64,000 bases of DNA, from assembly GCF_003385215.1 (NCBI RefSeq), contig NZ_PQHW01000017.1, positions 16,137 through 80,136 on the forward strand, read 5' to 3'. The position numbers and the translations under genes are program-made. The notes beneath the pieces are model-generated. The model was not told where the DNA came from. It worked only from the letters and a program-made list of their open reading frames with translations, and searched no databases. Below are positions 32,870-41,036 of the stretch, one piece after another. Position 1 is the stretch's first letter; the number at the start of each line of letters is the position of its first letter. This DNA is from Amycolatopsis thermalba (GTDB taxonomy: Bacteria; Actinomycetota; Actinomycetes; Mycobacteriales; Pseudonocardiaceae).

Positions 32870-33343
32870 ATGACCCGCATGGCGAGCGACGCACCGACCG
32901 CCGACGAGGCCGTCCGCACCATGCTGCTGCTCCTGCCGCGCCTGGTCGGCCGCGCCAAGAAGCTGCCGGTGCCGGAGCGGCTGCGCGATTTCAACCTCGC
33001 TCCGCGGCACCTGTCGCTGCTGTCCTACCTGCTGTTCGACGGGCCGATGACGGTCACCGAGCTGGCCGCGCGGCTCGAGGTCGCGCCCACCACGGTGAGC
33101 CTGATGGTCGGCGATCTCAGCCGCCGCGGCGTCCTCGACCGCGCCGAGGACGACAACGACCGCCGCCGCACGATCGTCAGCATCGCCGGGACCTACCGCG
33201 CCGAGGTCGAGGGCTGGCTCGCCGCCGGCGCCCGCGCCTGGCGCACCGCCCTGGAGCCACTCACCCCCGAGCAGCGGCGCCTGGTCATCGACACGCTGCG
33301 CACCTACGAGCGTGAAGTCGAGCGGGAACGAACGGACCGGTAG
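32870..33343 (+). CDS. MarR-family transcriptional regulator
   Basis: A 157-residue winged-helix regulator. LSYLLFDGPMTVTELAARLE, VAPTTVSLMVGDLSRRGVLD and RAEDDNDRRRTIVSIAG give the helix-turn-helix and wing with the MarR DxRxR motif, flanked by dimerisation helices. ATG at 32870 or 32879. It diverges from the PPOX oxidoreductase, which it likely controls. Its TAG stop is part of a TAGTCT -10 box for the following operon. Confidence 0.88.
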   Translation: MTRMASDAPTADEAVRTMLLLLPRLVGRAKKLPVPERLRDFNLAPRHLSLLSYLLFDGPMTVTELAARLEVAPTTVSLMVGDLSRRGVLDRAEDDNDRRRTIVSIAGTYRAEVEGWLAAGARAWRTALEPLTPEQRRLVIDTLRTYEREVERERTDR

Positions 33344-33346
33344 TCT
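33341..33346 (+). promoter_or_regulatory. -10 box (TAGTCT) of the condensin-like operon
   Basis: TAGTCT begins with the marR stop codon and lies 8 nt before the GTG at 33355. The operon is therefore probably transcribed from here as a leaderless mRNA. Confidence 0.5.
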
Positions 33347-33354
33347 GGCCCGCT

Positions 33355-34827
33355 GTGCGTGACTCGGACCTGATCAGCGGGGGGCTGGTGGACGAGGGCC
33401 TGGCCCGGCGGCTCAAGGCGCTCGCCTGCACCGCGCCCCTGCACGACCTGGACGCGCGCAAGGCGAAACTGGACTGGGCCGACGCGACCGTCTACCAGAT
33501 GGCCGAGATCGCGCTGCACACGATCGACCTGGTCACCATCGCGATGGACTTCGACACCGGCGCCAACCACGACGACGTCGTCCGGCGCCTGCAGCCGTTC
33601 ATCGCCGCGCAGGCCCCGCGCCGCCCGGCCGAGGAGCACCTGCGCGTCGCCCGGTGGGTGCTGGACAACCTGATCAACGTCGGCACCACCGACCGCGGCT
33701 TCCGCCGCGTCTACGGCAGCCTCGACGCGCACGGCACCTACCGGCGCCGCGCGTTCGACTTCAAGCTGCTCGTCGAGCTGGCCGCCCCGGACGGCGAGGT
33801 GTACCTGCGGGCCAGCGACGAGGCGATCAACGTGCTGGTCGGCGCGCTGGACACCGACGTCGAGTCCGCCCAGATCGCGGCCGAGGTCAAGCTGGAGAAC
33901 CTGATCAGCCGCGGCCGCCTCGCCGGCGCCAAGCTCGCCGCCGAGCAGGCCCGCTACCGCACCGTCCAGTACGGCGAGACGCTGCGCGCCAAGCTGGACG
34001 CGACCCGCCGCGACGTGCGCGCGGTGGACTGGGACCGCGAGATGCCCGAGCTGCTGGACTCCGCGCTGACCCACATCGAGGCCCGCTTCCGCGCGGAGAA
34101 CGCGATCCTGCGCAACATCACCGCCGCCCGCGACGAGGCCGAGGACGTCGACCACAAGCGCCGCGCCGCCGAGCTGGTCGACATCGTCAGCGACTGCATC
34201 AGCCGGCACACGCAGCTGCAGGCCCGGCTGCAGGCCGCCGGGGCGGTCTTCCGCGCCGAACAGGACCGGCAGCAGTTCTCCGGCCCGCCGCAGCGCGCCA
34301 CCGTCGACCTGTTCGGCCAGATCCTGATGCCCGCGCTGGAACTGCCGATCGCCGACGCCGTGTCGCCGCTGGAGTCGTACTTCCACGCCGCGGCCGGGCT
34401 GGTCGTGCCGACCGTGCCCGCGCTGCCGTCGCTGGTCTCGCTGCTGCTGCGGCCCGCGCCCGAGCGCGACAAGGTGGTCGGCGAGGTGCCCGAGCCGGAG
34501 CTCGTCCCGCCGGAGAGCCTCGACCACTACAGTGACGAGCAGTGGCGGCGGGCCGACGAGCTGCTGGACCTGCCGGAGGTGCCGCGGCGGCTGTCCGGCC
34601 TGCTGGCCGAGGCCCGCGAGCTCGACCCGCAGCTGCCGCGCCTGGTGGCGCTGCGGGCGCTGCACTCCTACAGTCCCGAGGTGGGCGCCGCCGTCCGGCA
34701 GGGGGACGATCGCGCGCTGCTCGCCGTCGACGACGGCACGCTGCTGGAGGACACCGAGTTCGGTGGCGCCGACCTGCTGCTGAGCACGGCACGCCTGGAA
34801 CGGGACGACGAAGAGGGGGCGGCATGA
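33355..34827 (+). CDS. condensin-like system, kleisin-type subunit (JetA/MksF-like)
   Basis: A 490-residue, mostly helical protein: first gene of a three-gene operon whose last gene is a 1480-residue SMC-like ATPase. The N-terminal ~150 residues look like winged-helix modules (FRRVYGSLDAHGTYRRRAFD). The stretch YLRASDEAINVLVGALDTDV and AAEVKLENLISRGRLAGAKL is a helical signature I associate with JetA/MksF-type proteins that bind the ATPase heads. The C-terminal part is acidic. I judge it the kleisin-like subunit by size, fold and position; I do not recognise a closely characterised homologue. GTG start by leaderless promoter. Confidence 0.65.
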   Translation: MRDSDLISGGLVDEGLARRLKALACTAPLHDLDARKAKLDWADATVYQMAEIALHTIDLVTIAMDFDTGANHDDVVRRLQPFIAAQAPRRPAEEHLRVARWVLDNLINVGTTDRGFRRVYGSLDAHGTYRRRAFDFKLLVELAAPDGEVYLRASDEAINVLVGALDTDVESAQIAAEVKLENLISRGRLAGAKLAAEQARYRTVQYGETLRAKLDATRRDVRAVDWDREMPELLDSALTHIEARFRAENAILRNITAARDEAEDVDHKRRAAELVDIVSDCISRHTQLQARLQAAGAVFRAEQDRQQFSGPPQRATVDLFGQILMPALELPIADAVSPLESYFHAAAGLVVPTVPALPSLVSLLLRPAPERDKVVGEVPEPELVPPESLDHYSDEQWRRADELLDLPEVPRRLSGLLAEARELDPQLPRLVALRALHSYSPEVGAAVRQGDDRALLAVDDGTLLEDTEFGGADLLLSTARLERDDEEGAA

Positions 34828-34913
34828 GGACTGCTCGCAGGTCCGAATCATTCAGCGCCATGCCTGTCAAGGCATTGCCGCGGCTTGCCGCGTCCGTTGA
34901 GGGGGCGGCATGA
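34813..34913 (+). repeat. 86-bp insertion bounded by a 15-bp direct repeat
   Basis: GAGGGGGCGGCATGA occurs at 34813-34827 and again at 34899-34913. The 71 bp between them contain two perfect small hairpins: ATGCCT-GTCA-AGGCAT, and CGCGGC-TT-GCCGCG. Removing one repeat plus the insert would restore a direct ATGA overlap between the first and second genes of the operon. The arrangement looks like insertion of a miniature element with target duplication, or slippage from a repeat found elsewhere in the genome. Confidence 0.7.
34824..34913 (+). CDS. 29-codon frame bridging the first and second operon genes
   Basis: The ATG at 34824 overlaps the stop of the upstream gene (ATGA). The frame reads MRTARRSESFSAMPVKALPR and ends EGAA with a TGA overlapping the ATG of the next gene (ATGA again). 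The insertion thus kept stop-start coupling at both ends. It may simply carry ribosomes across the insert. It is not recognised as a known peptide, and the last residues repeat the C-terminus of the upstream protein. Confidence 0.3.
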   Translation: MRTARRSESFSAMPVKALPRLAASVEGAA

Positions 34914-35710
34914 CGCGTCCGGTCACGACCGGGGATGCGGAGTCGGCGGCACGGCTGATCTCGTTCGGCATGCGGCCCAAGCACCTGCCCTCGCGCGACG
35001 TCGTCTACGCCGACCTGGTCCGCCGCTACGGCGAGGACAGCGCGTTCAAGCAGCTGACCAACTCGGTCGCCGCGGGGCTGGGCCTGATGGTGCTCGACGT
35101 GAGCCACCAGGCCGGCGCGGTCCTGGCCGCCACCGACGAGTCGGTGTTCGAGGTCAAGATGGACAGCTACGCGCGGCAGAGCAAGATCCGCGAGCGCCGC
35201 GACACCGAGAAGGTGCTGCACGGTCTCGTCCACCTCGCCACCGCCGCGCTCGGCTACCCGCGCCCCGACGACCTGGCCAACGACACCTACATCGGCCGGG
35301 TCAGCGTCGACCAGGTCGACGGCGTGGTGCGCGAGGCGTGCCGGCTCCTCGACGAGCGCGCCGCCAAGGCCGAGGCCAACAACGACCCGCTGTCCGACTC
35401 GCCGGAGCTGGAACAGGCCTGGCGCGCCTACGCCCGCCGTCCCGAGGCGGCGGCCACCAAGGACGGCCGGCTGGCCTCGGACACCACGCGCGGCATGGTG
35501 TCCCGCGCCCTGCGGTTCCTGGCCGACCAGGGGTTCCTGGTGCAGGTGAGCGGCGAGCAGGGCGGCACCTACCGGACCACGCCGCGGTACCAGGTGCAGG
35601 TGCGGGAACTGGCCGCGGACAGCGCGTTCGAGGAGCTGCTGGCCCTCGGCGTGGTCGCGGTCTCCGACGGCGGGGGCACGCTGCGCCCGTCCATTTCGGA
35701 CACTCTGTAG
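34910..35710 (+). CDS. condensin-like system, MukE/JetB-like subunit
   Basis: A 266-residue protein, second gene of the condensin-like operon. It begins MTRPVTTGDAESAARLISFG and has HGLVHLATAALGYPRPDDLA in the middle. A C-terminal winged helix follows: DTTRGMVSRALRFLADQGFL, VQVSGEQGGTYRTTPRYQVQ. Size, winged-helix content and position between a kleisin-like and an SMC-like gene fit the MukE/MksE/JetB role, a kleisin-associated dimer. Function is inferred from these features only. The ATG overlaps the bridging mini-frame; the ATPase gene follows after 10 bp with a GGGGAG ribosome site. Confidence 0.6.
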   Translation: MTRPVTTGDAESAARLISFGMRPKHLPSRDVVYADLVRRYGEDSAFKQLTNSVAAGLGLMVLDVSHQAGAVLAATDESVFEVKMDSYARQSKIRERRDTEKVLHGLVHLATAALGYPRPDDLANDTYIGRVSVDQVDGVVREACRLLDERAAKAEANNDPLSDSPELEQAWRAYARRPEAAATKDGRLASDTTRGMVSRALRFLADQGFLVQVSGEQGGTYRTTPRYQVQVRELAADSAFEELLALGVVAVSDGGGTLRPSISDTL

Positions 35711-35720
35711 GGGGAGATCG

Positions 35721-38700
35721 GTGTACGAGCTTGCGCGGGTGCGCCTGCACTCCGTCGGACCGGCGGGCGCGCGCTACCAGAACGTGCTGCTGGACTTCAG
35801 CGGCGTCGGCCCGCTGGTCAAGGCCCCGGCGCAGGACGCGTTGTTCACCGCCGGGATCCACTCCGCCGACGGGAGCCTGCCGCGGCGGCCGTCCCCGGCG
35901 AGCGTGCTGTTCCTGGAGAACGGCGGCGGCAAGTCCGTGCTGATCAAGCTGATCTTCTCGGTCATGCTGCCCGGCCGCCGCCAGGTGGTGGGCACGACCA
36001 GCACGCGCGTGCTGGAGAAGTTCGTGATGGCCAAGGACGTCGCGCACGTCGTCCTGGAGTGGCAGCACACCGAGACCGGGCAGCGGGTGATCACCGGCAA
36101 GGTGTCGGAGTGGCGCGGGCACGTCGTGTCCAACGACCCGGCGAACCTGGTCGACTCGTGGTACTGCTTCCGGCCCACCGCCGCGCTGGGGCTGGAGTCG
36201 CTGCCGTTCACCGAGGACGCCCGCCTGCTGACCATGTCCGGGTTCGCCGAGCAGCTGGAGCGCGCGCACAAGGCCGAGCCCGAGCTGGAGCTGTTCACCA
36301 CCCGCCGCCACCACGAGTGGACCGAGCGGCTGGACACCCTCGGCCTGGACACCGAGCTGTTCCGCTACCAGCGCGCGATGAACGCCGGCGAGGGTGAGGC
36401 GGCCGACGCGTTCGCCTTCACCTCCGACGAGGCGTTCGTGGAGTTCCTGCTGCGCGCGGTGATCCCCGAGGACGACCCGAAGGACCTGGCCGAGGTCGTG
36501 CAGACCTACGCGCACAACCTCGGGCAGCGCGGCGAGCTGATGTCCGAACGCGACTTCGTGGCCGGGGCGCTGGACCTGCTGACGCCGCTCACCGAGGAGG
36601 AGTCCCTCGCCGCCGCGTCCCGCAAGCTCGCCGCGGTCGCGCGCGAGGAGGCCCGCGCGCTGGCCGGATCCGTCATCGCCCGGCACGAGCTGGAGGCCGA
36701 GCGCCTCGACGGGCTGAAGTCCTATGTGGACGAAACGCGGGACGCGGAGAAGCTGGCCGAAGGCGACCACCGGCGCCGCAACGCCGTCGTCACCGAGCTG
36801 CGCCGCGTGGTCGCGGAGATGCGGCTGGCCGACGCGACCGCGGAGAAGGCGCGGATCGACGAGGAGCTGGCGAAGGCGCGCGAGGCCGCGGCCGCGTGGC
36901 GCGAGACCGGCACGGTGCTGGCCCACGTCAACGCCGCGCGCAAGGCGACCGGCATCCGCAAGCTCGTCGGCGACCGCGAGCAGAGCGCGAAACCGGCCCT
37001 GGAGGCCAAGAACGCCGCGGCCACCGCGCTCGCCCGGGGGCTGCTGGCGCTGGCGCGGGAAGCCGAGGAGCAGGCGCAGGCCGCGGAAGCCCGCGCCGAG
37101 ATCGCCCGCCGCGCCGCCGCGGCCGCGCAGAACCAGCGCGACGAGGCGACCGCGACCGCCGCCGGCCACCGCGCCGAGCTGGGGCAGCTGACCCGCCGCA
37201 TCGAGGAGGTGCGCGCACAGGTGCAGCAGGCCGTCCGCGACGGGCTGCTCACCGACGGCACCCAGGTCGCCGCCGCGGCCCAGGAAGCCCGCACCCGCGG
37301 CGAGAACGCGATCACGGAGCTGGCCGCGCGGGAGAGCGAGCTGGAGGGTGTCGCCGAGGACCACGCCCAGGCCCAGGCCGCCCTGCACGCCGCGCAGCAG
37401 CGGGCCGCGACCGCGCAGTCCCGGGCGGCGCACGCGGCGGAGGAGCTGGCCAAGGCGCACCGGCGCGCGGACAGCCTCGCCGCGCACCCGCGGCTGCTGG
37501 AGCTGCTCGGCGGCGACAACGTCCAGCTGGAGACCGACACCCCCGCCCTGCTGACCCGGCTGCGTGAAGCCCGCGCCGCCGCCGAGCGCGAGCAGACCGC
37601 GCTGCGCATGGAGGAATCGGCCGACGAACGGGCGCTGGCCGCGCTCGGATCCGGTGGCCTGCTGCCCGCGCCGCCCGAGGTCCAGTCCGCGTTGGACGTG
37701 CTGGAGGCCGCGGGGATCACCGCGTGGTCGGGCTGGCGGTATCTGTCCACGATGGACGCCGCAGGCCGGGAACGGGTGCTGCGGGACCTGCCGCACCTGC
37801 TCGGCGGGGTGCTGATCAACGACCCGGCCCAGCTGGACCGCGCCCGCCAGGTGCTCGCCGACGCCAAGCTGCTGCCGAGCGTGGTGCTGCCGGTCGGCAC
37901 CACCCAGGCCGTGCGGGCGTCAGGTGCGGCGCCCGGCGTGGACTTCCTGGTCCCGCCCAACCCCGCGATGTACGACGAGGAGGCGGCCGACACCGAGCGG
38001 CAGGCCATCGCCGCGCGGCACGCCCGCCGCCAGAAGCAGCTCGAAGCGCTGGCCGGCGCGATCGGCGACGACGCGGCGCTGGAGTGGAAGCTCACCACCT
38101 GGCGCGAGGACTACCCGGCGGGCGCGCTGGCCACCCTCGCCGAGGAGGCCGAGGCCGCGGCCACCGAGCAGACCGAGGCCGAAGCCGCCGTGGCCGCGCA
38201 GGAGCGCGCGGTGACGGACCTGGCCGCGCGCCGGGCCCGGCTGCGGGACGCGATCCCGGCCCTGCGCGCCGAAGCACGCGGCAGCGAGGACCGCGCCCGC
38301 AAGCTGGCCGAGCTGGCCGAGCGGGTCGCCCTCATTCCACAGTGGACCGAGACCGTCGAGCGGGCGCAGGAGATCGTCACCCGCGCCGAGGCCGAGGCGG
38401 AGCAGGCGGCTTCGCGCGCGGCGCGGCTGCGTGAGGAGGCCGCCGAGGAGCAGCGCACCGCCGACGGCCACCGCCGCACGGTCACCCACGCGCGCGCCGA
38501 GCGGACCGAGGTGCCGGGCGGGGGATCGGTGTCCGAGGACGACCCGGTGCCGACCGAACCGGTCGACGCGCTGCGCCGCGCGTTCGCCGCGGCCAGCGAC
38601 GCCTACGCCCGCGTCGAGGTGGGCAGCGACCTGCGGGCCGAGCTGGACCAGGCGGAGAACGCGGAGTCGGCGGCGCGGGCGGCGCTGGAGGCGCTGGAGC

Positions 38701-40163
38701 CGGCGGTGCGGGAACAGGCGGCGCGCCTGCTGGAAACCCCGGACGGCTCCGACGCCGCGACCCGCGCCGCCGCCCTGGCGCGGGCCGGGCGGACCGTGTC
38801 CGCGCTGGAGGCCGAGCACAGCGAGGCGATCGGGCTGGTCGCGACCTGCAAGGCCGAGCTGGACCAGCTGCCGAAGCAGAACGCGTCGCTGGAGGTCCGG
38901 CCGCGCGACGTCGAGCACGGCCGGGAACTGATCGACGAAGCCGGCGAGGAGGCATCGGCGGCGGCCCGCGCCCTGGAGGAGGCGCAGGCGCGGCGCGCGG
39001 AGGCCGAGCGCACGCTGGAGGCGGCCACCGCGTCGGCGGCCGGGTTCCGGATGCTCGCCGAGTCGATGGCGCACCTGGCCCCCGAGGGCGAGCCGGAGAG
39101 CGTGTTCGACGGCGACGTGGAGGCCGCGCAGGCCCGCTACCGCAAGCTGAACACGGCGCTGACCGACGCCGAGGCGGCGGTGGATGCCGCGGAGAAGCGG
39201 GTGCGGGCGGCCGCGGACGCGCTGGCCCAGTACGCCACCGACAAGCGGTTCGAGAAGCTGGCCAGCCCGGTGCGGCAGCAGATCGTGTCGGTGCGCCGGG
39301 ACAGCCTGCCGTCGCACGCGCGGGAGTGGTCGGCCGCGCTGAAGCCGCGGCTGCGCACGCTGACCGACGACCTGGCGCAGATCGACCGGCACCGGTCCGG
39401 GATCGTGGCGCGGCTGCAGGGCATGGTCGAGGGCGCGCTGCGGATGCTGCGGTCGGCGCAGCGGCTGTCGCGGCTGCCGGAGGGGCTCGGCGGCTGGTCC
39501 GGGCAGGAGTTCCTGCGGATCCGATTCGGCGATCCGGAGGAGCCGCAGCTGTCCGAGGCGCTCGGGCAGGTCGTCGACGAGGCGGCGCTCGGCCGGACCA
39601 GCGACGGCCGCGACGTGAAGCGGGACGGGATGTCGCTGGTGCTGCGCGGCGTGCGGGCGGCGGTGCCCAAGGGGTTCCGGGTGGACATCCTCAAGCCGGA
39701 TTCGGTGCTGCGCACGGAACGCCAGCGGGTGTCGGAGATCCGGGACGTGTTCTCCGGCGGGCAGCAGCTCACGGCGGCGATCATCCTGTACTGCACGCTG
39801 GCGGCGCTGCGGGCGAACAACCGCGGCATGGTGCGCAACCGGCATTCCGGGGTGCTGTTCCTGGACAACCCGATCGGCCGCGCGTCGGCCGGGTACCTGC
39901 TGGAGCTGCAGCGGGTCGTCGCGGAGGCGCTCGGGGTGCAGCTGATCTACACGACGGGCCTGTTCGACGCCGGCGCGCTGTCGGAGTTCCCGCTGATCGT
40001 GCGCCTGCGCAACGACGCGGACCTGCGCGCGGGCCGCAAGTACCTGTCGGTCGACGCCACGATCCGCAACCACCTGGACGACCTGGCCGACCCGGACGGC
40101 ACGGCCCGCATCTCGGCGACCCGGCTGTTCACCAAGCCGGGGGAGCAGGCGGAAAGCGCCTGA
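35721..40163 (+). CDS. SMC-like coiled-coil ATPase (JetC/MksB-like)
   Basis: A 1480-residue ATPase organised like an SMC protein. The N-terminal head has an unusual Walker A, ENGGGKS (residues 66-72). Long Ala/Glu/Arg-rich coiled coils run from about 260 to 640 and 765 to 1290. A globular hinge-like domain (GITAWSGWRYLSTMDAAGRE, NPAMYDEEAADTERQ) sits at about 645-760. The C-terminal head has signature FSGGQQLTAA (1344-) and Walker B LFLDNPIGRAS (D1382, N1383). The residue after the Walker B Asp is Asn, where SMC/ABC ATPases normally have the catalytic Glu. It presumably entraps DNA with the two upstream proteins. No JetD-type nuclease gene follows. GTG start. Confidence 0.75.
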   Translation: MYELARVRLHSVGPAGARYQNVLLDFSGVGPLVKAPAQDALFTAGIHSADGSLPRRPSPASVLFLENGGGKSVLIKLIFSVMLPGRRQVVGTTSTRVLEKFVMAKDVAHVVLEWQHTETGQRVITGKVSEWRGHVVSNDPANLVDSWYCFRPTAALGLESLPFTEDARLLTMSGFAEQLERAHKAEPELELFTTRRHHEWTERLDTLGLDTELFRYQRAMNAGEGEAADAFAFTSDEAFVEFLLRAVIPEDDPKDLAEVVQTYAHNLGQRGELMSERDFVAGALDLLTPLTEEESLAAASRKLAAVAREEARALAGSVIARHELEAERLDGLKSYVDETRDAEKLAEGDHRRRNAVVTELRRVVAEMRLADATAEKARIDEELAKAREAAAAWRETGTVLAHVNAARKATGIRKLVGDREQSAKPALEAKNAAATALARGLLALAREAEEQAQAAEARAEIARRAAAAAQNQRDEATATAAGHRAELGQLTRRIEEVRAQVQQAVRDGLLTDGTQVAAAAQEARTRGENAITELAARESELEGVAEDHAQAQAALHAAQQRAATAQSRAAHAAEELAKAHRRADSLAAHPRLLELLGGDNVQLETDTPALLTRLREARAAAEREQTALRMEESADERALAALGSGGLLPAPPEVQSALDVLEAAGITAWSGWRYLSTMDAAGRERVLRDLPHLLGGVLINDPAQLDRARQVLADAKLLPSVVLPVGTTQAVRASGAAPGVDFLVPPNPAMYDEEAADTERQAIAARHARRQKQLEALAGAIGDDAALEWKLTTWREDYPAGALATLAEEAEAAATEQTEAEAAVAAQERAVTDLAARRARLRDAIPALRAEARGSEDRARKLAELAERVALIPQWTETVERAQEIVTRAEAEAEQAASRAARLREEAAEEQRTADGHRRTVTHARAERTEVPGGGSVSEDDPVPTEPVDALRRAFAAASDAYARVEVGSDLRAELDQAENAESAARAALEALEPAVREQAARLLETPDGSDAATRAAALARAGRTVSALEAEHSEAIGLVATCKAELDQLPKQNASLEVRPRDVEHGRELIDEAGEEASAAARALEEAQARRAEAERTLEAATASAAGFRMLAESMAHLAPEGEPESVFDGDVEAAQARYRKLNTALTDAEAAVDAAEKRVRAAADALAQYATDKRFEKLASPVRQQIVSVRRDSLPSHAREWSAALKPRLRTLTDDLAQIDRHRSGIVARLQGMVEGALRMLRSAQRLSRLPEGLGGWSGQEFLRIRFGDPEEPQLSEALGQVVDEAALGRTSDGRDVKRDGMSLVLRGVRAAVPKGFRVDILKPDSVLRTERQRVSEIRDVFSGGQQLTAAIILYCTLAALRANNRGMVRNRHSGVLFLDNPIGRASAGYLLELQRVVAEALGVQLIYTTGLFDAGALSEFPLIVRLRNDADLRAGRKYLSVDATIRNHLDDLADPDGTARISATRLFTKPGEQAESA

Positions 40164-40175
40164 ACCCCCAGCCGC

Positions 40176-40290
40176 GAGTCCCACGCTCCGGCGCGCGAGT
40201 CCCACACTCCGGCGCGCGAGTCCCACGCTCGGCCGCGTGAGTTCCGCGTTCCCGTGCGCGAGTTCCGCGTTCGCCCGTGTGGTTCGCGCT
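40176..40290. repeat. 21-bp repeat array D
   Basis: About five units in one orientation only (GCGCGAGTCCCACGCTCCG, then GCGCGAGTTCCGCGTTC), directly after the ATPase stop. It belongs to the same family as arrays A-C but lacks the opposing half, so a long hairpin is not available. Next to it lies a broken gene. Confidence 0.75.
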
Positions 40291-40336
40291 TCCGGCGGCC
40301 GCCGTTCCGGCCGGCGAGCACCGGCCGGTCCGGCGG

Positions 40337-40730
40337 TCAGCCGCGGATCGCCGCCTGGTAGGCGGCCGGCTCGTCGGCGTCGTCGGTCCTGCTGTGGTGG
40401 TGGAACTGCGCCAGCGGCCGTCTTCGTACCGGAAGTAGCGGCTCGTGCGGATCCGCAGGGGCACCTCGCCGCCGTCCACGACGTAGGACCCCGTCTCGCC
40501 CGGCGATCAGCGCGTGGCCGTCCCCGGCGTACTCCACGACGTCGCCGAAGGCCACCGTCACCCGCGCCGGTCCGTGGAAGACCTTGTCGTACAACGCGGC
40601 GATGTCCGCGCCGCCGCGCAGGATCCCGCCGAGCGGGTTGTTCAGCTGCGCCAGCGCGTCGTCGGTCCATCTCCAGCGCGGCCAGCGCGCCCTCGATGCC
40701 CAGCCCGGTGGCCGCGTCGAGGCGGTTGAG
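40337..40730 (-). pseudogene. frameshifted NTF2/SnoaL-like protein
   Basis: Three overlapping minus-strand frames together encode one coherent ~130-residue protein. LDAATGLGIEGALAALE continues as TDDALAQLNNPLGGILRGGA (...) VAFGDVVEYAGDGHALIAGR, then SYVVDGGEVPLRIRTSRYF and YEDGRWR, then QFHHHSRTDDADEPAAYQAA to the stop at 40337. The frame changes at about 40665, 40495 and 40420, each explained by a single-base indel. The content resembles the SnoaL/NTF2-like fold of small enzymes and stress proteins. No start codon is evident at the 5' end. It is either a decaying gene or a stretch of poor sequence. Confidence 0.6.
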
Positions 40731-40775
40731 GACGGGCCGAAGGCGCGCGGGCTGACCCACGTCCACCCGAAGGAC

Positions 40776-41036
40776 GTGCCGCTGCGGGACGCGTTGACCG
40801 CGGTCGCCGACCCGGTGCGCCGCGCGATCCTGCGCGAGCTGGCGGAGCCGCCCGACTGGACCAAGGCGTGCGGCACGTTCGACCTGCCGGTCACCAAGGC
40901 CACCCGCAGCCACCACTTCGCCGTCCTGCGCGCAGCCGGCCTGATCGAACAACGCGACGAGGGCCCGCGACGGCTGAACCGCCTGCGCCGCCCCGAGTTC
41001 GACGAGGCCTTCCCGGGGCTGCTCGGTTCCGGCTAG
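40776..41036 (+). CDS. ArsR/SmtB-type helix-turn-helix regulator, start uncertain
   Basis: An 86-residue frame with the ArsR core: LRDALTAVADPVRRAILREL, then TKACGTFDLPVTKATRSHHF and AVLRAAGLIEQRDEGPRRLN. No metal-binding Cys pair of the classic ArsR sensors is visible, so it belongs to the broader repressor group. Homology appears to begin ~7 codons upstream at LTHVHPKD, where the codon in the usual ATG position is CTG (40752). GTG at 40776 is the first normal start but truncates the N-terminus. It diverges from the broken NTF2-like gene and may itself be damaged. It overlaps the convergent lysE-like gene by 4 bp. Confidence 0.55.
   Translation: MPLRDALTAVADPVRRAILRELAEPPDWTKACGTFDLPVTKATRSHHFAVLRAAGLIEQRDEGPRRLNRLRRPEFDEAFPGLLGSG

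Noticed and set aside
34542..34913. A 123-codon frame overlapping the end of the kleisin-like gene
   Set aside because: Its first part is a shifted-frame shadow of the kleisin-like gene. Only the last 29 codons, from the ATG at 34824, have a defensible start and coupling context.
40337..40730. Programmed frameshifting to make the NTF2-like protein
   Set aside because: Three shifts in both directions within 130 codons, without slippery heptamers, are better explained by indels or sequence errors.
40164..41036. A JetD-type nuclease gene completing the condensin-like operon
   Set aside because: The interval holds a repeat array, a broken NTF2-like gene and an ArsR frame. None of the frames contains Toprim or DUF3322/DUF2220-like motifs.
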